A stretch of 64,000 nucleotides of DNA from JAJRZL01 sp964557855 (GTDB taxonomy: Bacteria; Zixibacteria; MSB-5A5; GN15; FEB-12), in NCBI GenBank assembly GCA_964557855.1, contig CAZLBP010000016.1, positions 1 to 64,000 on the forward strand, in the 5' to 3' direction. The position numbers and the translations under genes were made by a program. Position 1 is the first letter of the stretch. Each line of letters opens with the position of its first letter. The notes beneath the pieces are model-generated. The model was not told the origin of the DNA. It made no database searches and saw only the letters and a program-made list of their open reading frames with translations. This document shows, one piece after another, positions 8,784 to 16,127 of the stretch.

Positions 8784-10289
8784 ATGATGAGGCTTGCTAT
8801 TGAGAAGAGTGGTCGAAAGACTCTCCCGGTGATTGTGGCGTTGACCGTCGCGGTAATGCCGATCCGATATCTGTCCGGCCGAGAGTTGTCATTCGAAGAG
8901 GCGTTGGACATAGCCGTCAACCGTTCGAGTCAGGGAGAGATTATCAGAGGCAATCTGGAAGTCGCGGAGCGCAACTACTCGGCTACGAGGATTAAGTTTT
9001 ACGTCCCTGAAGTGTCTTTGCAAGGGTCTGTCCCGGCCTGGGATGTCAGAGAGGATTATACCTATTTCCAGGGAACCAGTATCCGCGGTCCCAGGAAGGA
9101 AACGGCCCTGGATCTTAATTCCTTTATCGGACTCGAACAGAACCTCATCACCGGCGGCAAGCTCACTTTGCGCACCTATCTCAGCAGAAACGAGTTGGAA
9201 CTCACCGAATTCGTCGACTTGAGCGAAGACAGCACCGAGGTCATTACGAGCTTACGCGAAGAACTGCATCGAGGCAGTAGATTCGAAGTGGTAGTCGATC
9301 AACCGATTCTGAAACCGTCCGAACCGAAGAACGAGCTGAACAACAGAAAGGATGACCTGGAAATCGCCCGTCTGACCCGGATAGAAGAAATCGCGGAGCT
9401 CAAAAAAGAGGTGGTGGAGGCATATTTCGGCTACCTTCAGATGTCGGTCCACAAGCAGATTGCGGCTGACAAGCTGGAATCGGCGCGGCTGCAAACCGAG
9501 ATAGACTCGGTGAAATTTGCTGATGGTATCCTTTCGGAGGAAGAACTGATAGAGTCCACATCTTCGGGACTGGACGCGGAGCTCGAGCAATATGATATCG
9601 AAAACAACTTTAAGACACGTCGAAATGAACTGGTTATTCTTCTGAGTCTTGATGATGTCGATGAACTGGTTCTGCTGGAACCCGATTCCGCCGTGCCTAT
9701 TAGTGACGCAGAGAAATCCCGACTTATAGCAGCGAGTGAGAATTCTTTGCCCATCCTCAAGGCGCAATTCGAGTACGACAAAGCAGAGCGAAGAGCCGAG
9801 TATGAAGCTGATTCACGAGGACTCAGTGGCACTTTGAGCGCCAACTACGTTCGCAGAAGCGATAATGTAAGTGTCGAAGCCGGACGTGATAGAGATGTTG
9901 ACCTGAATTCCTGGGGAATCAATCTTCGATTCGACTACCCGATCTGGGATGGCGGTGCTTCAGGCGCCGTCGTCAAAGCCGCCGAACTCCAGGCGCAACA
10001 GGCCAAAATAGAGTACGAACGGGCCAGACAATCGGCCAAAGCTGAGATTGAAAACCTGCTTAACAGTATAGACGTGTCCTACCGGAAACTTCAGGTGCTC
10101 GACCGACAGATAGGCTTAGCGCGAAGCCGTCTTGAAATCGCGCACCGTCGATACAGCAACGGCGAGATTTCCAGAATAACGTATCTGGAGAGCAGTGTGG
10201 AGTTACTCGAGACCAGCAACAGTTACTATGAAGAGCTCAAAAATTATTTCATTGACAGATTTGAGCTCGAAGGTAAGTTTGAATCGTAA
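8784..10289 (+). CDS. TolC-family outer membrane efflux protein
   Basis: Outer-membrane channel/periplasmic tunnel of the OEP family. The N-terminus has a signal peptide (residues 1-32, basic then hydrophobic), followed directly by the family element LSFEEALDIAVNRS. The long alpha-helical segments with heptad patterns (about residues 180-290 and 400-490) are the two OEP repeats, and the second repeat contains the beta segment LRFDYPIWDGG. At 501 residues it has typical length. ATG 8784 or the next codon, ATG 8787, follows AAGGG. The 3' end overlaps the heptosyltransferase start in TAATG. As the third gene of the module it would complete the adaptor-permease-channel assembly. Confidence 0.85.
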   Translation: MMRLAIEKSGRKTLPVIVALTVAVMPIRYLSGRELSFEEALDIAVNRSSQGEIIRGNLEVAERNYSATRIKFYVPEVSLQGSVPAWDVREDYTYFQGTSIRGPRKETALDLNSFIGLEQNLITGGKLTLRTYLSRNELELTEFVDLSEDSTEVITSLREELHRGSRFEVVVDQPILKPSEPKNELNNRKDDLEIARLTRIEEIAELKKEVVEAYFGYLQMSVHKQIAADKLESARLQTEIDSVKFADGILSEEELIESTSSGLDAELEQYDIENNFKTRRNELVILLSLDDVDELVLLEPDSAVPISDAEKSRLIAASENSLPILKAQFEYDKAERRAEYEADSRGLSGTLSANYVRRSDNVSVEAGRDRDVDLNSWGINLRFDYPIWDGGASGAVVKAAELQAQQAKIEYERARQSAKAEIENLLNSIDVSYRKLQVLDRQIGLARSRLEIAHRRYSNGEISRITYLESSVELLETSNSYYEELKNYFIDRFELEGKFES

Positions 10290-11335
10290 TGCCGCAAACG
10301 ATCCTTATACGAACCCCCAACCACCTCGGTGACTGCGTCATGGCTTTGTCCATGATCAAGAATACCGGAGAAGCCTACCCGGGCTCTCAAATTACATTGC
10401 TCACTCCTCGTCACCTGTCAGACCTTTTCAAACACAATGCGGAGATTGACAACGTCATCGAAATCCCGCCTGAACACGTGCACGGAATGCTGTCCATTGT
10501 AAAAATCCGAGACTTGATCTCGCCCTTTGACTTTAACATTGGCTACATTTTGCCGCCTTCTTTCGGCGCCGCCGCAAGTTTCAAACTGGGTGGAGTTAAG
10601 GAAAGGATCGGCTATGTCGCTGACGGACGGCGACTATTGCTCACGCGCCCCATCGTCCTGCCCACGCCTCTTACCGATTCGCATCGAAGTGTTCTCTACT
10701 TTGATCTGTTGCGGCGGGCTGCCGACGTAGATTTGGACTATACGAATCCGAAGCTCTTTATAAATGATGATGACCTCCGGGACGGTCTGGCGCTGCTCAA
10801 CAGTTTCGGAGTGTCGGCCGACGATCATTTCGTCTGCATCGCTTTCCGAGCCGTTGCGGAATCACGCCGATGGGGGACGGACAAGTACCGCGAACTCACA
10901 AAGCAACTCATTGCGGATTATGGCTTTAAGGTAATACTGATTGGCTCGGCCGATGATCAGAAAGAAGGTCAAGATCTGGCCGAAGCAACGTCGACAAAGA
11001 ACGTTGTCAATCTTGCGGGAAAGACCAGCCTTAGAGAAGTTGCAGCGATCCTGTCTCGAGCTAAGTTGTTCATAGGCAATGACTCCGGGCCAGCCCATCT
11101 GGCTGCCGCAGTGGGAGCGCCGATTATCGTCTTGTCGGGAGCCGACAATCCCTCTTCAACCTCCCCGCAAACTGTGCGAAAGAGCCTGATTTACCTTGCT
11201 GAACTTGAGTGCATTAGCTGTGTCAAGAACAAATGTCCGCTCAAAGGTGAGAACCACATGCAGTGTATGACGGGCATCAGCGTCGAAATGGTGATGGAAC
11301 GGGTTGCGGAGCTGATGGGCACTTTCCTCCGATAA
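10289..11335 (+). CDS. Glycosyltransferase family 9 (ADP-heptose:LPS heptosyltransferase, WaaF-like)
   Basis: GT9-family enzyme that transfers heptose from ADP-heptose to the LPS core on the cytoplasmic face. The N-terminus shows ILIRTPNHLGDCVMALSMI. The donor-binding region shows FIGNDSGPAHLAAAVGAPI near residue 258, and the C-terminus carries a Cys cluster (CISCVKNKCP...CM) seen in many WaaF relatives. At 348 residues it has normal length. ATG overlaps the TolC stop codon, so it is translationally coupled. GT9 members outside enterobacteria may use other sugars. A promoter for the next gene begins about 100 bases downstream, and no clear terminator is visible between. Confidence 0.85.
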   Translation: MPQTILIRTPNHLGDCVMALSMIKNTGEAYPGSQITLLTPRHLSDLFKHNAEIDNVIEIPPEHVHGMLSIVKIRDLISPFDFNIGYILPPSFGAAASFKLGGVKERIGYVADGRRLLLTRPIVLPTPLTDSHRSVLYFDLLRRAADVDLDYTNPKLFINDDDLRDGLALLNSFGVSADDHFVCIAFRAVAESRRWGTDKYRELTKQLIADYGFKVILIGSADDQKEGQDLAEATSTKNVVNLAGKTSLREVAAILSRAKLFIGNDSGPAHLAAAVGAPIIVLSGADNPSSTSPQTVRKSLIYLAELECISCVKNKCPLKGENHMQCMTGISVEMVMERVAELMGTFLR

Positions 11336-11436
11336 AGGTATTAGAATAGAGGCAGGTTCACACAGGTCATAACGCGATTGTTCAAAATGTCTTAGACGCT
11401 GCTAAAGCGCAGAATCTGCGATTCCCTATTAATGTC

Positions 11437-11465
11437 TTGACAATAGCTTACGTAATTCTTACAAT
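11437..11465 (+). promoter_or_regulatory. Strong sigma70-type promoter
   Basis: TTGACA at 11437-11442 and TACAAT at 11460-11465 are separated by exactly 17 bases, close to consensus. It would start transcription near 11472, giving a leader of about 107 bases before the small secreted protein gene. It is among the best promoter matches in the window. Confidence 0.75.
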
Positions 11466-11524
11466 AAAAGTGGCAAAATGTGCGTCGCGCAGCCTTACGC
11501 GCTGGTGGAAAGAGTTGTACACGG

Positions 11525-11549
11525 CTGTCGCAACAATTGTTGCCGACAG
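11525..11549 (+). promoter_or_regulatory. Near-perfect 25-base inverted repeat in the 5' leader
   Basis: CTGTCG (11525-11530), the palindrome CAACAATTGTTG (11531-11542), one extra C, then CGACAG (11544-11549). In RNA this folds into one long stem with a single bulge; in DNA it is a strong two-fold symmetric operator. It lies between the promoter at 11437 and the ribosome site at 11565-11570, so it can affect transcription or translation of the small protein. Confidence 0.65.
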
Positions 11550-11578
11550 TCGCAATCTATAATAAGGAGGCAAGGCAA

Positions 11579-11869
11579 ATGAAGGGTTCTAGACTGGTCG
11601 CAGTAAGCATGTTGCTGTTGTTGATCTTTGCTTGCTTTATCTCCGTTCCGGTTCTGGCCGAAGGTCCCTGGGATGCTGATCATGGTAGTAGTGGAGACCC
11701 CGGGTCGAACAAAGATTCTACCGATGACGGCGGAGATGATGGTGTCCTCGACAACGGGAAAGGAGAAAACCCCGGTCAGGGGTTGAGTTGGTTCTCGGAT
11801 CTGACGTTCAAGTTCGTCATGAACTTGTTTATTCGGGGCTTGATCGGAATCAGCTACTCTGCTGAGTAA
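11579..11869 (+). CDS. Small secreted acidic protein with hydrophobic C-terminus, unknown function
   Basis: No family was recognised. ATG 11579 is chosen because AGGAGG at 11565-11570 lies eight bases upstream; the longer frame from 11480 would run through the leader inverted repeat. The 96-residue product has a textbook signal peptide (basic MKGSR, then LVAVSMLLLLIFACFI, then VPVLA before EGPW). A low-complexity Asp/Gly/Ser segment follows at about residues 34-65, and the C-terminus (LSWFSDLTFKFVMNLFIRGL) is hydrophobic or amphipathic. This could be a secreted peptide, a small envelope protein or a signal precursor. It has its own strong promoter and lies directly upstream of a TPR-GAF-sigma54 regulator. 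Confidence 0.7.
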   Translation: MKGSRLVAVSMLLLLIFACFISVPVLAEGPWDADHGSSGDPGSNKDSTDDGGDDGVLDNGKGENPGQGLSWFSDLTFKFVMNLFIRGLIGISYSAE

Positions 11870-11888
11870 GTAGCAAACGTCTGAGAAT

Positions 11889-11919
11889 TATAGCTATACG
11901 GTAAGCCGGTATAGTTATA
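11889..11919 (+). terminator. Long hairpin between the small protein gene and the regulator
   Basis: Arms TATAGCTATAC (11889-11899) and GTATAGTTATA (11909-11919) pair over 11 positions with one G-U, and inner GG/CC pairs close a TAAG loop. The downstream tract GTTGTTGT is only partly T-rich, so it may be a weak terminator, an attenuator or an mRNA stabiliser that makes the small protein mRNA more abundant than the regulator mRNA. Confidence 0.55.
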
Positions 11920-11940
11920 GTTGTTGTCTGTGACCGCAAA

Positions 11941-11958
11941 TCAAGTCGATTGACTTGA
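11941..11958 (+). promoter_or_regulatory. Short dyad immediately before the regulator's ribosome site
   Basis: TCAAGTC (11941-11947), four bases, GACTTGA (11952-11958): perfect 7-base arms. It ends about 16 bases before ATG 11975, so it could be an autoregulatory operator or a hairpin that masks translation initiation. Confidence 0.45.
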
Positions 11959-11974
11959 GAAGGAAAAGAAGGTA

Positions 11975-14911
11975 ATGGAGCTTTCCTCACCAAAGATTTC
12001 CTTTGATAACCGTCTTCTAGCGATTGAAGAGCAATTCCGCCAACGGAAGTATTCTCTGGCGCTGCGGGAACTGGAAGCGCTGAGTGAATCCGAATTCCAG
12101 ACGCATACTCACGAATTAGGGCTTTTCCTCTCGCTCAAATCGAATGGAGCCTATCATCAGGGCAATTACAGAAGTTCTTTAGAGTACGGTCTCAAGAGCG
12201 CCGGGATACTGGCAGACTTCCCGCTCAACAAAAGTTTTGGTCGCGTTCAGTTGATACTGAGCCGGTCGTATGCCGCGATCGGTGAGTTGAAAAACGCAGA
12301 AATTCGAGCCAGGGACGCGCTGGCGGCGTTCCGACGGGGCGCCGACGAGGTCGGGCAGGTTGACTCCCTCAACGAGTTAGCCCGTATCGCTTACATCAGG
12401 TGCGACTACAGAGCTTCGGTGGAGTTTCTTCAGGATGCGATAAACACACTGTCCGACAATCCGCGCAAAGTGGCGCAGTTGACCGGTAACCTGGGAACTC
12501 TGAAGGTTCATACCGGCCAGTGGGCGGAAGCGGAACAAGATTTGAAAGCCGCTCTGAAGTTCAATTCCAAGTCTCACTTCGAGACGGCGCGGGCCGTGAA
12601 CCTGCTCTCACTCGGCTTCCTGAATCTCAGGCTGCGCCGGTTCAACGAATCTCGCAGGCAGTTGGAAAGTGCCCTGGAAATCACTGAACGACTTGACCTG
12701 AAACGTGAAAAGGTTATTGCCCTCAAGTACTTAGGAGAACTGGCCCATGAACGGGGCGACGGTTTCAGGGCCAAAGCACTTCTGACTAATGCTTACCAAT
12801 CCGGGCTGTTGCTGGCGCCCGGATCGGCTCTCGTTTCACAGGCGGCTCGGCGTTTGGCTGAAGCCGAACTGTCACTGGATAACTTCGACGACGCCATGAA
12901 GTACGGCCAAAAGGCGCTGGAATTGTCGTTGGCGCTTGGAGAACAAACGGAAGTAGGCCTGGCCAGAAGAGTTATAGCCCGCGTCTTTGCAGCTCGGTCG
13001 GAATGGGTCGATGCACTCGAGAACATTCAGCAGGCAACAGAAATACTCAAAAAGGTCGGCGATCCGTACGAACTCGGCCGGACTCTGGTCGTGGCTTCCG
13101 AGATCTTCATCAAGGCCGACCAAAACGACCGGCGGACTATTCGCAGTATGTATGACGAAGCGCACCGGCTGTTTCGCAAACTCCGACTCGATTATTGGAT
13201 TGCCGAGGCCGATTTCAAGACCGGTGTGTTCGCCTGTCAGCAAGGGGAGTTATCCGTCGGGTTCAAAAAGCTGAGCCGAGCCGAGAGACAGTTTGCCTCC
13301 CTGGACGAAAACGTGCGCGTTCGCGCTGTTAACAAGTTTCTTCAGTCGCTTTCCGAACAAGCCGTCGCTCTCTCGGTGTCTCAGGAGAACGAATTCAAGA
13401 TTTTCGGCAATCTGATCAGTCCGGATGAACTGTCTGAATTGAAATCGAGCCAGATAGAGGAAATTCTGTCCATACTGGTCAAAAAGACCAATGCCGCCAG
13501 GGCTCTCATGTACTTGCCGGAAAACAAGAGCGACACGGTTATTGCCTCGATGCCGCTGTCGAAACATCAGTCGAAAAAGTTCGCTGACAAGTTCGAGGGC
13601 CTGCTGGGGGAAGAGATCTCGAAAGTGAAACCGACCCTTAATCTCGACTGTCGTCGGGATCCGTTTATCAACGATTTGCTCTCGGACATTCCGGACGTTG
13701 TGGCCAGTATCATCGTGGTTCCTTTCAAGATGACTGACGGTACCATGAGTTTTCTCTACCTGGATCGGTTGACAAGCGACAATACGCTCAATCCGTTCGG
13801 TCAAAACGATCTCAATTTCGCTGTCGGATTCTCTGACTTGATCGCTTTCAAGTGGGCCGAGATTCAGAAGAACAAGCTCTTGGAAGATAATCGACGGTTG
13901 CGGGATCAGTTGCGGGAACAGACGTCGTTTCCGAACATAATCACACAGAACCACGCCATGCTGGAGGTGTTGTCCCAGGTCAGGCAGGTGGTCGATTCGA
14001 GCATCTCGATTTCCATTGTCGGTGAGACCGGTTCCGGAAAGGACTTGCTGGCGCAAGCCATTCACTATAATTCTAATCGCCGCGATAAGCGGTTTGTCTC
14101 AGTCAACTGCGCGGCGTTGCCTGAATCGCTTCTGGAGTCGGAGCTGTTCGGTCACCGACGGGGCGCATTCACTGGCGCCGATCGTGACAAGCCGGGTCTG
14201 TTCGAAGAAGCCGATGGCGGCACTTTCTTCCTGGACGAGATCGCGGACATGCCGCTAAGCATACAGGCGAAAATCTTGCGAGTGCTGGAAGTCAAGGAGA
14301 TTATTCGACTGGGCGAGACGCAACCGCGCAAGGTCGATGTTCGCATTATATCGGCAACAAACAAAGACCTGAAACAGCAAATGGATGCCAGGCTCTTTCG
14401 TCAGGATTTGTACTATCGTCTTTCGGCTCTCAGCTTTCGCTTGCCGCCGCTGCGTGAACGCAAAGAGGACATCCCGCTTCTGATGGGCCATTTTCTCGAG
14501 GGCAGCGGCAAGCAGTTGAGCGCGGAAGTGATGCAGATGTTCATCGCGTACGACTGGCCCGGGAATATCCGTGAACTTGAGAATGAAATCAAGAAGACGG
14601 TCTTGCTGGCCGGTGATCAGGAGCTTGTTACGGCGCAGGTCATATCGCCGAGGCTGCGCGGTTCTGTCTCGGAGGAGCCGCAGTCACCTATACCCGATAT
14701 GAGCGCCAAGACCGATATCGAGTTCTCCGAGACGTATTCACTCTATGATTATCTGGCCGGCCACGAGAGACGTTTCATAATTCGCGCCTTGCGTGACAAA
14801 CGCGGTGTCAAGAAACACGCCGCCGCGTTGTTGAATATCCCTGAGTCGACCCTGCGCCTGAAGATCAAGCAATATAACATCGATGTGAAAAATCTCGACT
14901 CGATTCATTAG
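11975..14911 (+). CDS. TPR-GAF-sigma54 activator-Fis response-type transcription regulator
   Basis: Enhancer-binding protein that opens sigma54 promoters using ATP. About 450 N-terminal residues form tetratricopeptide-like helical repeats (for example LARIAYIRCDYRASVEFL, and YGQKALELSLALGEQTEVG). A GAF-like sensor domain follows (about 470-630). The AAA+ module has Walker A GETGSGKD near residue 681, the sigma54-contacting GAFTGA loop near 729, Walker B GGTFFLDE and an arginine-finger region. The C-terminus (930-978) is a Fis-type helix-turn-helix. There is no phospho-receiver domain, so control probably comes through TPR partners and GAF ligands. At 978 residues it is long for the class. It sits after the small secreted protein gene; no clear -24/-12 promoter was found nearby. 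Confidence 0.9.
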   Translation: MELSSPKISFDNRLLAIEEQFRQRKYSLALRELEALSESEFQTHTHELGLFLSLKSNGAYHQGNYRSSLEYGLKSAGILADFPLNKSFGRVQLILSRSYAAIGELKNAEIRARDALAAFRRGADEVGQVDSLNELARIAYIRCDYRASVEFLQDAINTLSDNPRKVAQLTGNLGTLKVHTGQWAEAEQDLKAALKFNSKSHFETARAVNLLSLGFLNLRLRRFNESRRQLESALEITERLDLKREKVIALKYLGELAHERGDGFRAKALLTNAYQSGLLLAPGSALVSQAARRLAEAELSLDNFDDAMKYGQKALELSLALGEQTEVGLARRVIARVFAARSEWVDALENIQQATEILKKVGDPYELGRTLVVASEIFIKADQNDRRTIRSMYDEAHRLFRKLRLDYWIAEADFKTGVFACQQGELSVGFKKLSRAERQFASLDENVRVRAVNKFLQSLSEQAVALSVSQENEFKIFGNLISPDELSELKSSQIEEILSILVKKTNAARALMYLPENKSDTVIASMPLSKHQSKKFADKFEGLLGEEISKVKPTLNLDCRRDPFINDLLSDIPDVVASIIVVPFKMTDGTMSFLYLDRLTSDNTLNPFGQNDLNFAVGFSDLIAFKWAEIQKNKLLEDNRRLRDQLREQTSFPNIITQNHAMLEVLSQVRQVVDSSISISIVGETGSGKDLLAQAIHYNSNRRDKRFVSVNCAALPESLLESELFGHRRGAFTGADRDKPGLFEEADGGTFFLDEIADMPLSIQAKILRVLEVKEIIRLGETQPRKVDVRIISATNKDLKQQMDARLFRQDLYYRLSALSFRLPPLRERKEDIPLLMGHFLEGSGKQLSAEVMQMFIAYDWPGNIRELENEIKKTVLLAGDQELVTAQVISPRLRGSVSEEPQSPIPDMSAKTDIEFSETYSLYDYLAGHERRFIIRALRDKRGVKKHAAALLNIPESTLRLKIKQYNIDVKNLDSIH

Positions 14912-15007
14912 CGGCCTCCCATATCTAATAGATCGCAAAGCCGACCGTATACGCTTTTCCCCGAAGAGAGCATTGCACTCTGTACAGCATATGACTAACT
15001 TGACCCT

Positions 15008-15835
15008 GTGACATCCGCGCTTTTCTATGTCCAGTTCAGCCATGGGCCATACTTCAACATGGCCATGGACGAATGGTTGTTCGCTCGGGCTATGAACCAT
15101 CCGGGGGCGGTGTACCTGCGCTTGTACACCTGGTCTCAGGGAGCTATTACATTTGGTTACAATCAAATCCTTGAAAAGGCCGTCCGACTGGAAGCATTGA
15201 ACAAGACGCCAGTGATCAGGAGGGTAACCGGCGGACGCGCATTGTACCACGAGCCCTCCGAGCTGACCTACGCAGTGGTGGTCAACACACGGGGTCTGGA
15301 CAATGACCGTTTAATCGGCTCGGTCGCTCACACGTCACATGGAATCGCCGAATCACTGGGCCTCTTTCTGGCGGAATTGGGAATCACCTCGCAGATTATG
15401 CGACGGACTTCGGTGAAATCGAGCGCTGAAAAGCTGGATTCTCGATCCGCACCCTGTTTCAATTCAATTTCGAGACACGAAATAGCCTGTCGGGGAATGA
15501 AAATCGTTGCCTCGGCGCAAAGCCGTGTCGGCGCGGCGTGGCTTCAACACGGCTCAATCAAACTCAATGGTCTGGCGGCGCATCCGGCACTGGCAACAAA
15601 GACCACACTTACTTCGGTTGTGCCGGAACCGATTGCATCGCGACGTTTTCACGAACTGTCACAGGTCTTCGCGAAAATAATAGGCCGCGGTCTGGGACTC
15701 AACATCACGCATCGGATGCTGTCAGACAGTGATCTCCTCGCCGTCGAAAACCAGGGGAAAAAAATGGAAAAAAGCGCGCTCAATAAAAGGGATATCGTTA
15801 AACATTCGACCCTCCGTAAGAGTCTATGTAAGTGA
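15008..15835 (+). CDS. Lipoate-protein ligase A / octanoyltransferase LipM-family protein
   Basis: Member of the BPL_LplA_LipB family, which attaches lipoate or octanoate to lipoyl domains of 2-oxoacid dehydrogenases and GcvH. The N-terminal FNMAMDEWLFARAM, the ligand-binding RRVTGGRALYH near residue 75 and the central CFNSISRHEI followed by GMKIVASAQSR (conserved Lys) are all present. The TGGR form and the Cys before FNS are reminiscent of LipM octanoyltransferases, so octanoyl transfer is a real alternative to ligation. GTG 15008 is used. At 275 residues the length is normal, but the last 30 residues are unusually Lys-rich. The gene seems to stand alone. Confidence 0.8.
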   Translation: MTSALFYVQFSHGPYFNMAMDEWLFARAMNHPGAVYLRLYTWSQGAITFGYNQILEKAVRLEALNKTPVIRRVTGGRALYHEPSELTYAVVVNTRGLDNDRLIGSVAHTSHGIAESLGLFLAELGITSQIMRRTSVKSSAEKLDSRSAPCFNSISRHEIACRGMKIVASAQSRVGAAWLQHGSIKLNGLAAHPALATKTTLTSVVPEPIASRRFHELSQVFAKIIGRGLGLNITHRMLSDSDLLAVENQGKKMEKSALNKRDIVKHSTLRKSLCK

Positions 15836-16127
15836 GGTTGAGCTATGAAGGATGCGGAAAAAAGGCTTGACTTTCCGTGTCAGTGGTGGCTAACTTCAAC
15901 GACTGTATGTCAAAATCACAGCACGGCAACAGATGTGTTGTGATACGATTCGGAAAGTGGTTGTGAAGAAGCGGAATTGGCGGTAGTTGTTTTCGATTGA
16001 AACGGCTGAAACGGTCGAGCCGCGGCTCCGTAGAGTGTTTTCTTGACTACTAGTTCCCCGCCCAACTGCTGACCGTGCCTGAGGTTGTGAAAAAGGTGTT
16101 GTTATGATATCTTGGAGGAAATCAGTT
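15836..16127. other. Intergenic region with a hairpin and possible leader peptide ahead of the TonB receptor
   Basis: A 10-base stem (15915-15924 with 15935-15944, one G-U pair, loop GGCAACAGAT) lies here. A 32-codon frame from ATG 15845 to TGA 15943 has GAGG seven bases upstream and ends inside that hairpin, an arrangement compatible with a leader peptide but unproven. TTGACT at 15867 has only a weak -10 partner. TGAAACGG occurs twice nine bases apart (15998 and 16007). Confidence 0.4.

Noticed and set aside
11470..11484. TGGC...TGC pair resembling a sigma54 promoter before the small protein gene
   Set aside because: The spacing between GG and GC is two bases too short; the sigma70-type pair just upstream fits far better.
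16104..16127. Upstream ATG for the TonB receptor
   Set aside because: The ATG at 16128 has a better-placed GGAGG; the upstream one was kept only as an alternative.
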